From Dysidea avara (taxonomy: Eukaryota; Porifera; Demospongiae; Dictyoceratida; Dysideidae): 64,000 nucleotides of DNA. Below, piece by piece: positions 1-10,315 of this stretch (position 1 is the stretch's first letter; the number at the start of each line of letters is the position of its first letter). Made by a program: the position numbers and the translations under genes. The stretch covers positions 36,990,819-37,054,818 of the forward strand of contig NC_089275.1 in NCBI RefSeq assembly GCF_963678975.1. The letters are read 5' to 3'. The notes under the pieces were generated by a model. The model saw nothing but the letters and a program-made list of their open reading frames with translations, was not told where the DNA came from and ran no database searches.

Positions 1-193
1 CTCGTCGTGTGGATGATAAAATCACCACGAGTTATACCTAGTGTGTCATAGTAGGACTTTCTACTGGCGAAACTTTCACTTTTTCGTTTGAAATGGCATT
101 GAAGAGCAGGTTGTAACTTATTCTTTTTTTTTTCTATTTGTCTTTGACTTACAGCTAGGCTGAAGTTCAGTGGAATCTGAAACTCCCTCTGAA

Positions 194-213
194 AATTTCT
201 AGATCCGCCACTG
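194..213 (-). mobile_element. Terminus of a hAT-like element
   Basis: The stretch ending in CTAGATCCGCCACTG is, on the other strand, CAGTGGCGGATCTAG, a typical hAT end also seen in other elements of this window. Only this end is visible. It sits where the 5' LTR of the following retrotransposon would be expected, so it probably replaced or truncated that LTR. The matching end is not found and may lie outside the window. Confidence 0.4.
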
Positions 214-249
214 CATGGTGTCAGAAGTCGTCTCCTACAAATAACTGCT

Positions 250-1134
250 ATGAATCTTACACCACCAACCACTTTTTCCTTCAAGAAAACTGAAGAGTGG
301 CTAAAGTGGAAATGCTGATTTCAACAATGTCGCCAAGCAGCAGGTTTGGCAGGTGAATCAGGCAAAAGGCAAGTCAGTACTCTCTCATATTGTCTCAGTG
401 AGGATGCTGAAGACTTGCTGGATACTACCAGAATATCAGCAGAAGATAAAAAGTATGCTAAAGTGGTAGAAACTTTTGACGCCTACTTCAAGGTGCTGAA
501 AAGCATTATTTTCGAACATGCATGCTTCAATAAATGTGACCAACCCCAAGGTGAATCTGTCAAACAATGAGGTGCACGGATTAGCTGAGCATTGCAAATT
601 TGGGACGATGAAGTTCAAGATTGCCTCGTGGTAGGGATCCACGACAATTCTTTGTCAGAACATTTACAAAAGGAGGCAAAGCTTATCCTAGATAAAGTGA
701 AATGCCTAATACGTCAACGAGAGGCTGTCAGAGAACAGCAAGAGGCCCTCAGAGAGCCAACCAAAGAGCATTCTTCACTGGATGCAGTAAGGAAGCCACC
801 TCCTAGTAGAAAGTTGCCACCCCTTCCCCCAACATCAAGCCGATCACTACCTCCTCAAACTTTTCAATTGTGTAGACAATGTGGGCAAGGACCACACCCC
901 CGTCAATCCTGCCCAGCAGGGGATGCCACCTGTTTCCACTGTAACCAGAGAGGACACTTTAGTTTCCAATGCCTGTCAACCACAGCTACCAAACACCCAC
1001 AAGGATTGAATGAATTGATAACCGTGGAACCTTTAAATCCCACACATAATGTGTACCTTGATACTGTTAATAGTGCAGAGAACAACACATGGGAAATCAC
1101 AATTGAGATTCAGAGCAAGCCAATTACGTTCTAA
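250..1134 (+). pseudogene. gag: gag remnant of the Ty3/gypsy element
   Basis: Two open stretches (346-570 and 592-1134), separated by a stop and frame change, resemble a gypsy gag capsid followed by nucleocapsid. Near 868-970 there are two zinc knuckles: CRQCGQGPHPRQSC-like, then CFHCNQRGHFSFQC with the classic C-x2-C-x4-H-x4-C spacing. A proline-rich linker precedes them. In a live element the product would bind and package the element RNA in cytoplasmic particles. Stops show this copy no longer does so. The start codon is uncertain because the 5' part (about 250-345) is in another frame. Confidence 0.8.
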
Positions 1135-4100
1135 ATTGACATGGGCAGAAGTTACAGCAGTATCAACTTCAACCTGGAAGTCGTTGAACCTCAGCACACA
1201 ACTGATGAAGCCAGACATTTACTTGTATGGACCAGATCGTTCTCAGTTGAAGGTACTTGGTGTGCTGCCAGTCTCACTCTGTTACAGAGACATGCACACA
1301 GACTATTTTCGTAATTGATAAACTCAAGAATAATCTTCTTGGACTACCAGCTATAAAAAGAACTCAAATTGTTAGTGAATGTATGTTCAATTCAAAAGAG
1401 TATAATGTCACAGTACCGTTTTTGTTTACTGGGCTGGGAACATTCACACAAAAATACAAACTCAAACTCAATCCAAATGCCAGCCTTTTTCCCTTAGTGC
1501 TCCTATAAACATTCCACTACCACTGAGAGCAAGGGTTACAACTCATGCAGAGCCAGGGGTTATATCACCAGTGGAAGCACCAACCCCTTGGTGTGCGGTT
1601 GCTCCCAAAGATGGAGGAGCTGTGCACATATGTGTTGATCTCAAACCACTTAATTAAAGTGTATTAAGGGAAGTGGCATCCTACTCCCAAAGTGTACACA
1701 AGGTTAGCACGATTTTCTGGGACTACAGTTTTTAGCAAACTTGATGCCGACAGTTGGTTCTGGTGAATCCCACTAGCAGCTGAATCAAAGCTGTTGACTA
1801 CCTTTATTACCCCTTTTGGGAGATTTTGTTTCAACAAACTTCCATTTGGGATCTCCATTGCACCTGAAATATTCCAGCATAGAATGAATGGCGTTCTCTC
1901 GAGTCTCCCAGGTGTACTCTGTCACATTGACGATTTACTTGTTTATGGCAAGGACACAGCAGAACACAACACCAGACTACATGGGCATATCTGGGGGGGG
2001 GGGGCAAAGGGTGCTGTGCCCCCCTGGTCCTTCTTTTGCCCCCTTGGACTCACAGTACTGTATTGATAGCAGAAACTGGAATCATGCATTCACACTGTAT
2101 TCAGAAGTATAGAAAGCCAATGGGCAAATAGAAGACAACGATTATAAATGTACTTTGTTATACTGTACATTGTAAAGAAAGTGAGGCAAATAAGTTAAAA
2201 AATTTGTGCCAAGATCGAGATACTCTAATAGAGCAGTCACTACTCTAATAGAACAGTCACAATTCTAATGTCATTGTAACAATACTATACACCTTTATAT
2301 TTTGATTTAGCATCAAACAGGTTTTATCTCAGATAGGCTAACTAACCTTTATATGCATTGCAAGCATACACTTTTTTAGCTAAATGTGCTCCCAAATTCA
2401 AACCTAGGAGGTCTAATTTTTAACTACAATCTAAAACTGTGTGTCTATCATTCATCCAGCTATACTGAATAAAGCTATGCAACTGAATATAACTTGTCAA
2501 TGTGTACTTAGTGGAATAAACACTGTTGTACACTAAAACTTCTTGGCCCCCCTGACAGTGCCTCCTAGATCCGCCTATGCCAGGCTACATGCTACCCTTA
2601 AAAGGATCAAGAAACTGCATCACACTGAATGAAAACAAATGTTACTTTAACCAGTCACGGATAACATTCTTGGGTCATCGATCAAAATGGTATTTCACCC
2701 GATCCAAACTGCCATACAAAAGATGGCTGCTCCCACATCAGTCACTGAACTTAGACAGTTCATGGGGATGGTGAATCAAATGAGCAAATTTTCCCCTAAC
2801 TTTGCACAGATCTCCAAATCACTAAGAGAGCATTTGAGTTCTAAAGTGACATGAACATGGACACCTCTCCACATGTCCTGGCCTTGTATGATGTAGAGGC
2901 AAAAACAAAAATATGTGCAGATATTGATGCCTCATCCCATGCTGTCTTATTGCAGCAACAACAGCAACAAAACTCCTGTTGGCCAGTTGCGTTTGTCTTA
3001 CTGGCTCTGTCAGAAACAGATAGACATTATGTCCAGATAGCCTTGGTGGGTTGTGGAGAAGTTTTTAGAATACATTCTGGGAAAACGCATTACATTGGAA
3101 ACTGACCACAAACCCTTGGTACCAATTTTAGGAAGTAAGAGTCTAAACACACTGCCACCTTGTGTCCTTATATTCAGACTTCAATTAATGAGGTTCCACT
3201 ATACAATTTACCATGTACAAGGAAAAACTCTATAGCAGATACATTGTCTAGAGCCCCAATTAATGAACTATCCAGTGATACAGCTTCCTGCTTACCAGAA
3301 GAAATTGAGAAATTTGTACAAGAAGTCACAGCCACATTGCTAGCGGGCCCAGACCGTTTGAACAGCTATTGCAATGCCCAAGCAGAAGACAGCATTTGTT
3401 CAAAGTTAATTCAATACTGCAAGTCCGGATGGCCAGCACGAAACCAACTACCAAGAAAGATGAAAGAGTACTGGAGGTATTGAGGTGAGTTGACTTTGAG
3501 TGGTAACCTGTTGTTATTTCAGTCAAGAATTGTGGTGCCAACAGTAATGAGACAAGTAACATTAGAGAAGATCCATGAGGTGCACTAAGAAATTCAGTGA
3601 TGTCAAATGCGAGCTTCATACTCAGTATGGTGGCCTGGAGTATCCAAAGAAGTCGAAGAGTTTGTGCAAGCATGTCCCACATGTCAGAAAACTACAGGAG
3701 CCACTGCTGACCACACCTTTACCCTCGTACAAATGGGAACATGTAGCAGTAGATTTATTTGAACTAAATGGTTCTACTTATCTATTAGTAGTGGACTATT
3801 ATTCTCGATTTATAGAATACGGAAGATGAACTCAACTACATCTGCTAGCGTAATTACTCACCTCAAGGCTATCTTTACATGATTTGGAATCCTGCTGAGA
3901 TGATATCAGATAATGGACCACAATTTGCTTCTGAGGAGATCCATAAATTCTCGCTTCAGGAATATCACAACAAGTCCCAAGCAAATGGGTTGGCTGAAAG
4001 GGCAGTGAGCACTGTGAAACGTTTACTACAATATTCTGCTGACCCATATAAAGCTCTCCTTAACTACAGAGCAACCCCACTACTCTGGTGTTCACCCAGC

Positions 4101-4553
4101 ACGCAAGAACTATTGATGGGGAGAAAGATCAGGACAGAGCTTCCTCAGATAACAAAACTTTATACCTAGATGGTTGCACGCCAAAAACTTCAGAACTTTG
4201 GATGAGCAGTACAAGAGATCCCCCAAAGGATCAGTATGACAAACGTCACAGAACAAGAACATCACCAAATCTGCCTGATGACCAGCCTGTATGGATTGAG
4301 ACAAGAGGACAGCACATTCCAGGAACAGTTCTACATCCAGCCAACACTCCAAGATCATAATATTATGTTGTAGAAACTCCTTCTGATGAAGTGCTAAGGA
4401 ATCGCACCCATTTAAGATTTAGAACTGATACTCCAGATATTCAGGATGAAACTTTGGCTGATGAAAGATCCTCTACGGTCTGTCATAGACCAGTGACACG
4501 CTCCCAAACTGTAACTGACATACGCCCTCCAGACTATCTGAGATTTTGACTTA
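1110..4553 (+). pseudogene. pol: pol remnant (protease, RT, RNase H, integrase)
   Basis: A protease remnant lies near 1125-1190, with DMG in place of the usual D-T/S-G. The RT core lies at 1794-1983, with FNKLPFGISIAPEIFQ and the catalytic-site-like HIDDLLVYG. It resumes after an insertion at 2582 with NENKCYF and TFLGH. RNase H follows at 2851-3240 (DIDASSHAVLLQ, then ETDHKPLVPILGSK and ADTLSRAP). Integrase zinc-finger remains are near 3650-3700 (CPTCQK-like). The integrase core lies at 3725-4160 ([33 protein letters not shown]). Frames change repeatedly and stops are common, so no full product can be made. Stretches such as a Gln run at 2955-2975 look like later expansion. Confidence 0.85.
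1984..2579. mobile_element. hAT-like MITE inserted in the gypsy RT
   Basis: The insertion is flanked by an 11-of-12-base direct repeat (ccagactacatg at 1972-1983, ccaggctacatg at 2580-2591). It splits the RT reading frame exactly, because the coding match resumes at 2582. The right end reads CATAGGCGGATCTAGG on the minus strand, a hAT-like terminus. The left end (CATATCTGG plus a G run) looks like the same terminus with a small deletion. A 12-bp flanking repeat is longer than the 8 bp normal for hAT, so part of it may be pre-existing similarity. No coding potential. It also carries a pair of reversed CTCTATTAGAG motifs at about 2219-2265. Confidence 0.7.
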
Positions 4554-4564
4554 CAGGGGGAAGG

Positions 4565-4990
4565 TGTTGTATAGACTGACTTTTATGAGATTATTTAATT
4601 ACTGTAACTATATAATGTATGGTGTGCATGGTTTAGTAGAACAGTTGATCACGTGTTCATGCGGGCTATACCACAATCCCGAATACCATAGCCATCTGTC
4701 CTATTACCAATTTTTCTGACAACCAAAGCAACTGTTACTAAGTAACAGAAATTCAAGCAATAATCATTGCAAAAGACTGATTACACTTAGCAACTGTTGC
4801 TATAGTCCCAAAGAGATGGTTACCTAGCAACCATATTGTTTTTATGCTATGGGACTTTGCGGCTTTGGACTTTTTTAACCTATCTTTTTTGCTGTACCAC
4901 GGGAAGAAGAAAAGATGAAGTAGATTCTAAATACTTTTAAATATTTCTGATTTTATCAGTAACTGTACAAATTATAATATAATACATATA
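4565..4990 (+). repeat. Candidate 3' LTR of the gypsy element
   Basis: The stretch begins TGTTGTATAGACTG directly after the polypurine tract at about 4553-4564, where a 3' LTR should begin. Its right end cannot be fixed, because the 5' LTR is missing and the next sequence is a minisatellite. It contains no ORF. Confidence 0.5.
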
Positions 4991-5590
4991 TTTATTATAG
5001 AACTCTCCATGGTAGTTTCTTTGTAACTGAACACTCTACAAGGTGACTTCTTCTAACTGCTCTTTCTACAGGGTGAATTGTTTGTAGCTGAACGATCTAC
5101 AAGGTAACTTCTTCTAGCTGATCTCTCTATAGGGTGATGTGTTTGTAGCTGAATTCTGTACAGGTGATTTGTTTGCAGCTGAGCTCTTTACAGAATGGTT
5201 TCTTTTTAGTTGAACTCTCTAAAAGGTAACTTCTTCTAACTGATCTTTCTACAGGGTGATTTGTTTGTAGCTGAACTATCTACAAGGTAATATCTTCTAG
5301 CTGAACTCTCTACAGGATGGTTTCTTTGTAGCTGAACTCTCTACAAGGTAACTTCTTCTAGCTGATTTCTCTACAGGGCGATTTGTTTGTAGCTGAACTC
5401 TACAAGGTGATTTCTTCTAGCTGAACTATCTCTTTCCGTAGTTGAACTCCCTACAAGGTAACTTCTTCTAGCTGATCTTTCTACAGGGTGAATTGTTTGT
5501 AGCTGATCTCTCTACAAGATGACTTGTTTCTAGCTGATCTCTATACAGGTTACTTGTTTCTAGCTGATCTCTTGAATTCTCTTCAGGGTG
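4990..5590 (+). repeat. 31-bp minisatellite array, copy 1
   Basis: About 20 imperfect units of roughly 31 bp with the core GTAGCTGAACTCTCTACAGG followed by GTGATTTGTTT. The units alternate between aacttctt and atttgttt forms, giving a weaker period near 60 bp. The same unit makes up arrays at 16525-17740 (reverse) and 35860-36690. All three adjoin the same unique body sequence, so array plus body behaves as one composite repeat. There is no ORF and no cas gene nearby, so it is not a CRISPR. Confidence 0.9.
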
Positions 5591-6432
5591 ACTCCTCTAT
5601 TAGGGTGACTGCTCTATTAGAGTATCTCGATCTTGCACTTGCTACAGGGACCAAGTTGGATTTCGTGTTATAACTCTGTGGCTTTAAGTCTGATTGTTCT
5701 ACACCATTGAAGAGCCTTTCTAAGATGATTACTCCGTCTGTACAGTGATTTTCAAAGCATTACCCCAAGCGGTTTTTCTGGTAGGCGTGACAAGTAGTCG
5801 TTTTTTATTAGCTAATCTCGATTGCATAATTGTTACACGCTGTTGGTTTTTTCGTTGTATCTTCCTGGTTTTTAGCTTGATTTCTTTCAAACCACAAAAG
5901 GTTTGAGGTTCAATAGTTAACCTATTCACCCACCGATTTTCAGCTTCTTCCCATACGCAGTTTACCCTGTAGGCATGACAACATATTGGTGTTATTTTTC
6001 ATGAATAATCGCTCATAACTCTTTGCCTGTTTATCGTATTCCAGCTAAAGTTGGTACCGAGATGCGCCTTTATACCCCCTTCTGTGTGCCAAATTTCAAG
6101 ACAATCGGATATGGCGTTCGTGTTTTATAGCAGTTTTTGTAAGTGTGCGACAAGAGGAAGAAAAATATGAAGAAAAAATGAAGAAACTAAGCCAATTTGT
6201 GAAGTCGCATATCTCGGGAACACTTGAAGCGATTTTGCTCAAATTTGGAATGTGGAGTGCTGAAGTTGGAGGGCATGTCCACAGCAAAAATCGTCCTGTT
6301 TCATCAAGGCAGCACAGAGCTACGGAGGTGCGAAGATTGCGTTTTCTTTCTTCCTGACAATATACTCACGGGTGTTGCACGCCGGCTTCTTGGGCCGCAC
6401 GACACACTACCGTGTGTCTTGATACTGCCACT
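5591..6432 (+). repeat. Body of composite repeat, copy 1
   Basis: It starts with paired CTCTATTAGAG motifs and CTCGATCTTGC. It continues through about 0.8 kb shared with 36691-37492 and, in part, with the reverse strand of 12165-12480 and 16341-16524. It ends in the hairpin GACACAC-TACC-GTGTGTC followed by TTGAT, after which the copies stop matching. Short ORFs here are not conserved between copies. The class is unknown; the terminal hairpin recalls Helitrons, but the CTRR end is missing. Confidence 0.8.
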
Positions 6433-6563
6433 TTAGATTGTGGTAATTCTGGGGCCGATGTGGAATGCTAAAATTGCTACACCCCAAACATGTACATGGC
6501 AGTAACACATTAGTGTGACCAGTTCTTAAAACATTACTAACAGTACCAGTACCTTCTGTTTCA

Positions 6564-6749
6564 CTATCCTTCATGTTGGTAGTGCTGCTGCTTGCTGCTG
6601 CTAGCCTCATTTCCTCCATTGTAATCGGAACCGGAACTACACATGGCAAAACACGTGGCATCTTGGATTGCACCTTGCTGTAAATCCATCACCTGTTCTT
6701 CATCCGAGTCATCAATGATAATTGCATTACTCTCATTAGCTCCAGACAT
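6564..6749 (-). CDS. Possible small acidic protein or first exon
   Basis: A 61-residue ORF starts MSGANESNAIIIDDSDEEQ, using the internal Met because the acidic segment follows it. The run IIIDDSDEE resembles a SUMO-interaction motif (hydrophobic core plus acidic tail). The rest is polar, rich in Ser, Gln, Asn and Gly, with no recognised domain. A CAG|GTGATG after DSDEEQ could be a splice donor, so this may be only the first exon. A hAT element lies immediately upstream of its start, where a promoter would be. Function unknown; it could be chance. Confidence 0.28.
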   Translation of the reverse strand: MSGANESNAIIIDDSDEEQVMDLQQGAIQDATCFAMCSSGSDYNGGNEASSSKQQHYQHEG

Positions 6750-6787
6750 AATGAATTGGCGGTGTACAACGACATACAACTGAGAAT

Positions 6788-7842
6788 TAGGCCTGAGCCT
6801 ATTATGCTCAAAATTTTATCTATTATTCTTTCCAGAATTTCCCAATAAATTCTCCCATTATTCTTTTTGTTATTCTTGTATCCAGCCTATTATTCCATAA
6901 TTATTCTCATTTAGTATAATATTATATCTTTGGCTAGTCGCTTAGTTTTCAAGATGCTGCTATAAGTAGTTTTGTCCGAATTGTTAATAGCCATGTATAT
7001 AGCATTCCACCTTACACATCATTTTTCTATCCATAATAGTTACAGCAGACTTAGAATAGTGCTGATAATAAAACTTTAGGTTTAAGGAAGAAATTCCATC
7101 CCTCCTGGAAGAAGACTGAGTGTGGCCCCGACTAGACATTGGGTGACCTGCAGTTCGAATCCTGGTGTTGGAGGGATTTTTTCCTTACTTTGGCCCCTTT
7201 TCTGTTACACCTTATCAGTCACTAAGTCAAGTCACTAAGTCTAAGTCCTTGAAATTAGGTTAGGTAATCCTAAGGCTGCAGCACATGTTGCTGTCAGACC
7301 TTCAGTGCTGGCCACTGTAAAGTGCTAATAATAATAATTAATAAATAGAATAGCTATCTACAGTAATAATTCAAGTGTATTTAATTGTTAGTGTATTGTG
7401 CTGTAACTACTGTATAGCTACTAAGTTAGGTAGATAATAATGCTCAAAGACTTGAAGAAGATGCACTGGTATAAGATGTACAAGTTTCAGAATTGCAGGT
7501 AATCATATAGTTAAATCCCTGATGCTGGCTGCAGATTGTTAACATGAAACGATCTGACTGCTCTATTAGAGTATTTGAGCGTTCTATTAGAGTATATCAA
7601 TCTTTTAGAGGCTTATTAGCTCCTTTCAGCCAGCACTCCTGTCAGCTTTATATCATTTGTAGTAGCTTAACTCTTGTAGGTAATCAAGAAGAGACACGCC
7701 CCATAATTCCACTGATTATTCCCGTGGTCGTCCAGTTATTCTAAAATTATTCCTGTAACCATCCTATAATTCCGGAATTATTCTCATGAAATTGGTGACC
7801 TATTATTCTCAAGATTATGTCGGCATAATAGGCGCAGGCCTA
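6788..7842. mobile_element. hAT-type non-autonomous element with 8-bp target duplication
   Basis: The terminal inverted repeats are TAGGCCTGAGCCTATTATGC on the left and TAGGCCTGCGCCTATTATGC read in from the right. Both ends are flanked by a perfect 8-bp duplication, ctgagaat (6780-6787 and 7843-7850), as expected for hAT transposition. The subterminal zones are rich in TATTATTCT motifs. The 1055-bp interior has no transposase ORF. It holds a tRNA-type SINE and a CTCTATTAGAG pair at about 7556-7592. Confidence 0.85.
7085..7347 (+). mobile_element. tRNA-derived SINE
   Basis: A good RNA polymerase III B-box match, AGTTCGAATCC, lies at 7152-7162. It follows a degenerate tRNA-like head and is followed by a unique body and a simple-sequence tail of TAATAATAATAATTAATAAAT at about 7325-7347. 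It is nested in the hAT element. The 5' end and target duplications could not be set. It does not fold as a full tRNA, so it is not called as a tRNA gene. Confidence 0.6.
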
Positions 7843-8721
7843 CTGAGAATACAACAACGAAACCGTTAATTACAAATTACGTCATGATGTGATCACGTGA
7901 TCTCAAATTAATTACACGCATGCCAGTAAATTTAGTGGGGGTGCTCCAGCACCCATGCTTCCTATGCCACTGAAATATCCTGACTTCATTGCAAAAGTCA
8001 ATTATAGTCTAAAGTTTTTCATTTTGTTGATACTACAATTAACCTCTGTGTACTTTGTTTTGCTGCCTGTGGGGGCTGCCAATGAACTATTAAATAGACA
8101 CAGTAACACAGCAACTGACGATGGCAAGAACCTCCTTTGCCAAATACATTATGGCAGCTACAGAAGAATAACTTCTGCGAGCGTGCCTGTGAGCAACATC
8201 ACCTTTATATGATGCCACAAACCGCATTACCTCACAACAACACGTGATAAATAGCATTGCTGATTACATATTTTTACTATCAATGGCTAACTACTGAAGT
8301 GGGTAGCCAGGGCTATATATACCATAACCATTATGCAGACTTACTTTAGCTTTTAATCCTTACATACTATTTTAACGTTTAATGGTTTTGCTCACATATA
8401 GACAAACACACACTTACTCTTTTATGAGAACAATTTTAGAAAATCAGGTATGTGCTTGGTTTAAAAGAATCAAAAAACATATAATATTACAATAATTGGT
8501 ATTTTACATACTACTGTACATGAAAAAAGGTTAAAAATAAAGCCGTTTATATCAATGAGAGTGTGTGGCAATGAATTTCATTCTTGTTTGTTGTGATGTG
8601 ACTAATTAAAATGTTCTTAGCATGCAACACTTCATCAATAACTTGTTCGAAACATGGAACTATTGTAACTGTTACATTCTTCTGGATGTGTGACCACACA
8701 TTTCACTGTTGTTCACATTAG
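7843..8721. other. Intergenic sequence with one TE end
   Basis: No convincing gene. At 7936-7972 the sequence ends in TGCTTCCTATGCCACTG, on the other strand CAGTGGCATAGGAAGC, a hAT-like terminus without a found partner. An 85-codon ORF at 7955-8212 overlaps this end and has no recognisable domain, so it is left out. Confidence 0.4.
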
Positions 8722-9159
8722 ATAACCATTCATCATCTAATGATGACTCATCTGCTGAACCAGTACCTACTAAGAATGGAAAGGCTAAGAAGGGGGTAGT
8801 TAAAAATACGGAGCAACTGGTTATTTCGGAATCAGGATACTATGGTAAGAATTTATTAATGTGTTCAGTGTTTTACGTAATGTGTATATTGCTTGTAAGA
8901 AAGGTGTGTGACTATTGTCTTTTATAGACACCAGTGGTGATGATCAGAAAAGTTTTGTTACACAGTCTAAATGTGAAAAATTGCAACACAAGCAATCAGG
9001 TTTGTGTACATGTGACTTTTCAACCCTGGTGTTTTGAAAGCTACACCATTTTCTCACAGCTTGGCTGGTTTTGTAAATGTTGTTACAGAAAAGATAACAA
9101 TCACAGAAGGTTGTGAAACCAAAGGTGGTAGTGAAGTACATAATGGCTACTATTGCTAA
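8722..9159 (+). CDS. Possible 3' part of an unrecognised gene, three exons
   Basis: Three open segments join in a constant phase across standard splice sites. Exon 8722-8844 has acceptor TTAG and donor TATG|GTAAGA. Exon 8928-8999 has acceptor TTTATAG and donor CAG|GTTTGT. Exon 9089-9159 has acceptor TTACAG and ends in TAA. Every junction splits a codon after its first base. The product is hydrophilic: a Ser/Asp stretch (NHSSSNDDSSAEPVPTKNGK), a Lys cluster, then SGDDQKSF and a C-terminus ending NGYYC. No family recognised. The 5' exons were not found. The phase consistency is the main support. Confidence 0.35.
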
Positions 9160-9984
9160 CATATCATACAGTACGATAGTACTGTATAGTAGGACATCGA
9201 AGGTGTGGGGTCGATCCGTGATATAGTGTAACCCAAAAACCTGCCTCGATTTTTCTTCACAACGACAGGACAGTATTAGTTGGGTAAAACCAAGCCCAAA
9301 AGTGTCTTCAGATCAACCCAAAACGTTTCTGTCAAGTTGCTACAGAATTTTTTTTAAATGTATTCAATGGAATTTTCTACTGCCTGCCTGCCTGACTTCA
9401 ATCAAGCGTAGCAGAAAACTGGCTACAGCTACAGCCCTAATTCTTACGCAGAAACATTTCTAGCTTGCTTAAGAAAAAGCCTTTGGTATATTGATAAACG
9501 TACAATGCTTGCACTATTGTCTTACCTTTTGTCCTTCTTTACCATGGCTATCAATCAACGTTCTACCGCTGAGTGTTAATAGGCTACAGTACAGCTTCCA
9601 TCTACCAGTGTACGTATATTGCATCAAACTATTTGAATACATGCATACATGACTCACTGTTGATATCGATCAGTGAGAGCGACTCATGGCGAACTATATA
9701 GCAATGTGTAAGTCAATAAATATAGTTTATTTATTAACAATGTTAAACCGAGTCGGGTCATCCAGGTCCCGCTTTACAGATTATTCAGGTCTGACCCTAC
9801 GTGCTAAATTAAATCTGGACGTGTTACCACATGTCATAGCGTATCCCAGTTTCTTTCGTGAGCCATGCCTTAATTCCCTATATACACACAACTAGGTAGT
9901 ACATGAAAGCACGATTGAAATTATGATCCAAAATCAACTCAATATGTCACAGTAGTGACATGCAGATATAACACAATAGTGGCA
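9160..9984. other. Intergenic, nothing recognised
   Basis: No gene or clear repeat was identified. A short GCCTGCCTGCCT tract lies near 9381-9393. The ORF at 9686-9895 has no family features. Confidence 0.4.
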
Positions 9985-10315
9985 TCATAACTAGAGGCCA
10001 CCAGTAGCTAAGTGCTGGTACATCATTGGTGTGGCAATGGCACAGTGATGTGCACACAGTATATATGCATACAAAACATACAGGAGACAACTGTATATTA
10101 TTGCAGTATTGTATGCAGTAATACATTATTGACTATATCACCGAAGATGAAAATTATTTAGCTATGCAGCCAATATACAGCACAGTATCAACGCTAGAGG
10201 TCACCGGTAGCTGAATATGGTTCATCACAGTGGTGTGGCAATGGCACAGTGATGGGTACTCACTATATGCATACACAACTTACAGGAGATACACAATACT
10301 GTAGTAGTTAAGGGT
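9985..10315. repeat. Direct duplication of a ~120-bp segment
   Basis: The stretch at about 9990-10112 (from aactagaggccaccagtagc through caggagacaactg) recurs at about 10192-10302 (from acgctagaggtcaccggtagc through caggagatacac), with scattered mismatches and a spacer of about 80 bp. Both units share GTGTGGCAATGGCACAGTGA. Noncoding and origin unknown. Confidence 0.7.

Larger units (their letters stand above)
214..4564 (+). mobile_element. Degenerate Ty3/gypsy LTR retrotransposon, internal region
   Basis: Fragments appear in the order gag, protease, reverse transcriptase, RNase H, integrase, which is the Ty3/gypsy order. The region ends in a purine-rich tract (acagggggaagg) followed by a TG-starting candidate 3' LTR. 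Reading frames are broken by many stops and frameshifts and by a roughly 600-bp insertion in the reverse transcriptase, so the copy is dead. No intact 5' LTR is visible; a hAT terminus sits there instead. The family is clear from the domain order and motifs; the exact clade was not determined. Confidence 0.88.

Noticed and set aside
1664-1858. Minus-strand ORFs opposite the gypsy remnant
   Set aside because: They are shadows of the plus-strand pol sequence without their own family features. The same applies to most short ORFs overlapping the NLR, LINE and tyrosinase exons.
4990-5590. CRISPR-like regularly repeated array
   Set aside because: Units are contiguous, imperfect 31-bp tandem repeats without unique spacers, in a eukaryotic setting with no cas genes. 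It is a minisatellite.
5591-6432. Helitron 3' end
   Set aside because: There is a terminal hairpin, but copies end in TTGAT and not CTRR about 10 bases later, and no 5' TC end or Rep/helicase was seen.
7085-7347. tRNA gene
   Set aside because: Only the B box is convincing; no acceptor stem or anticodon arm can be formed. It is better explained as a SINE.
8934-9116. Separate 60-codon gene at 8934-9116
   Set aside because: It reads through the inferred intron between two better-supported exons in another frame.
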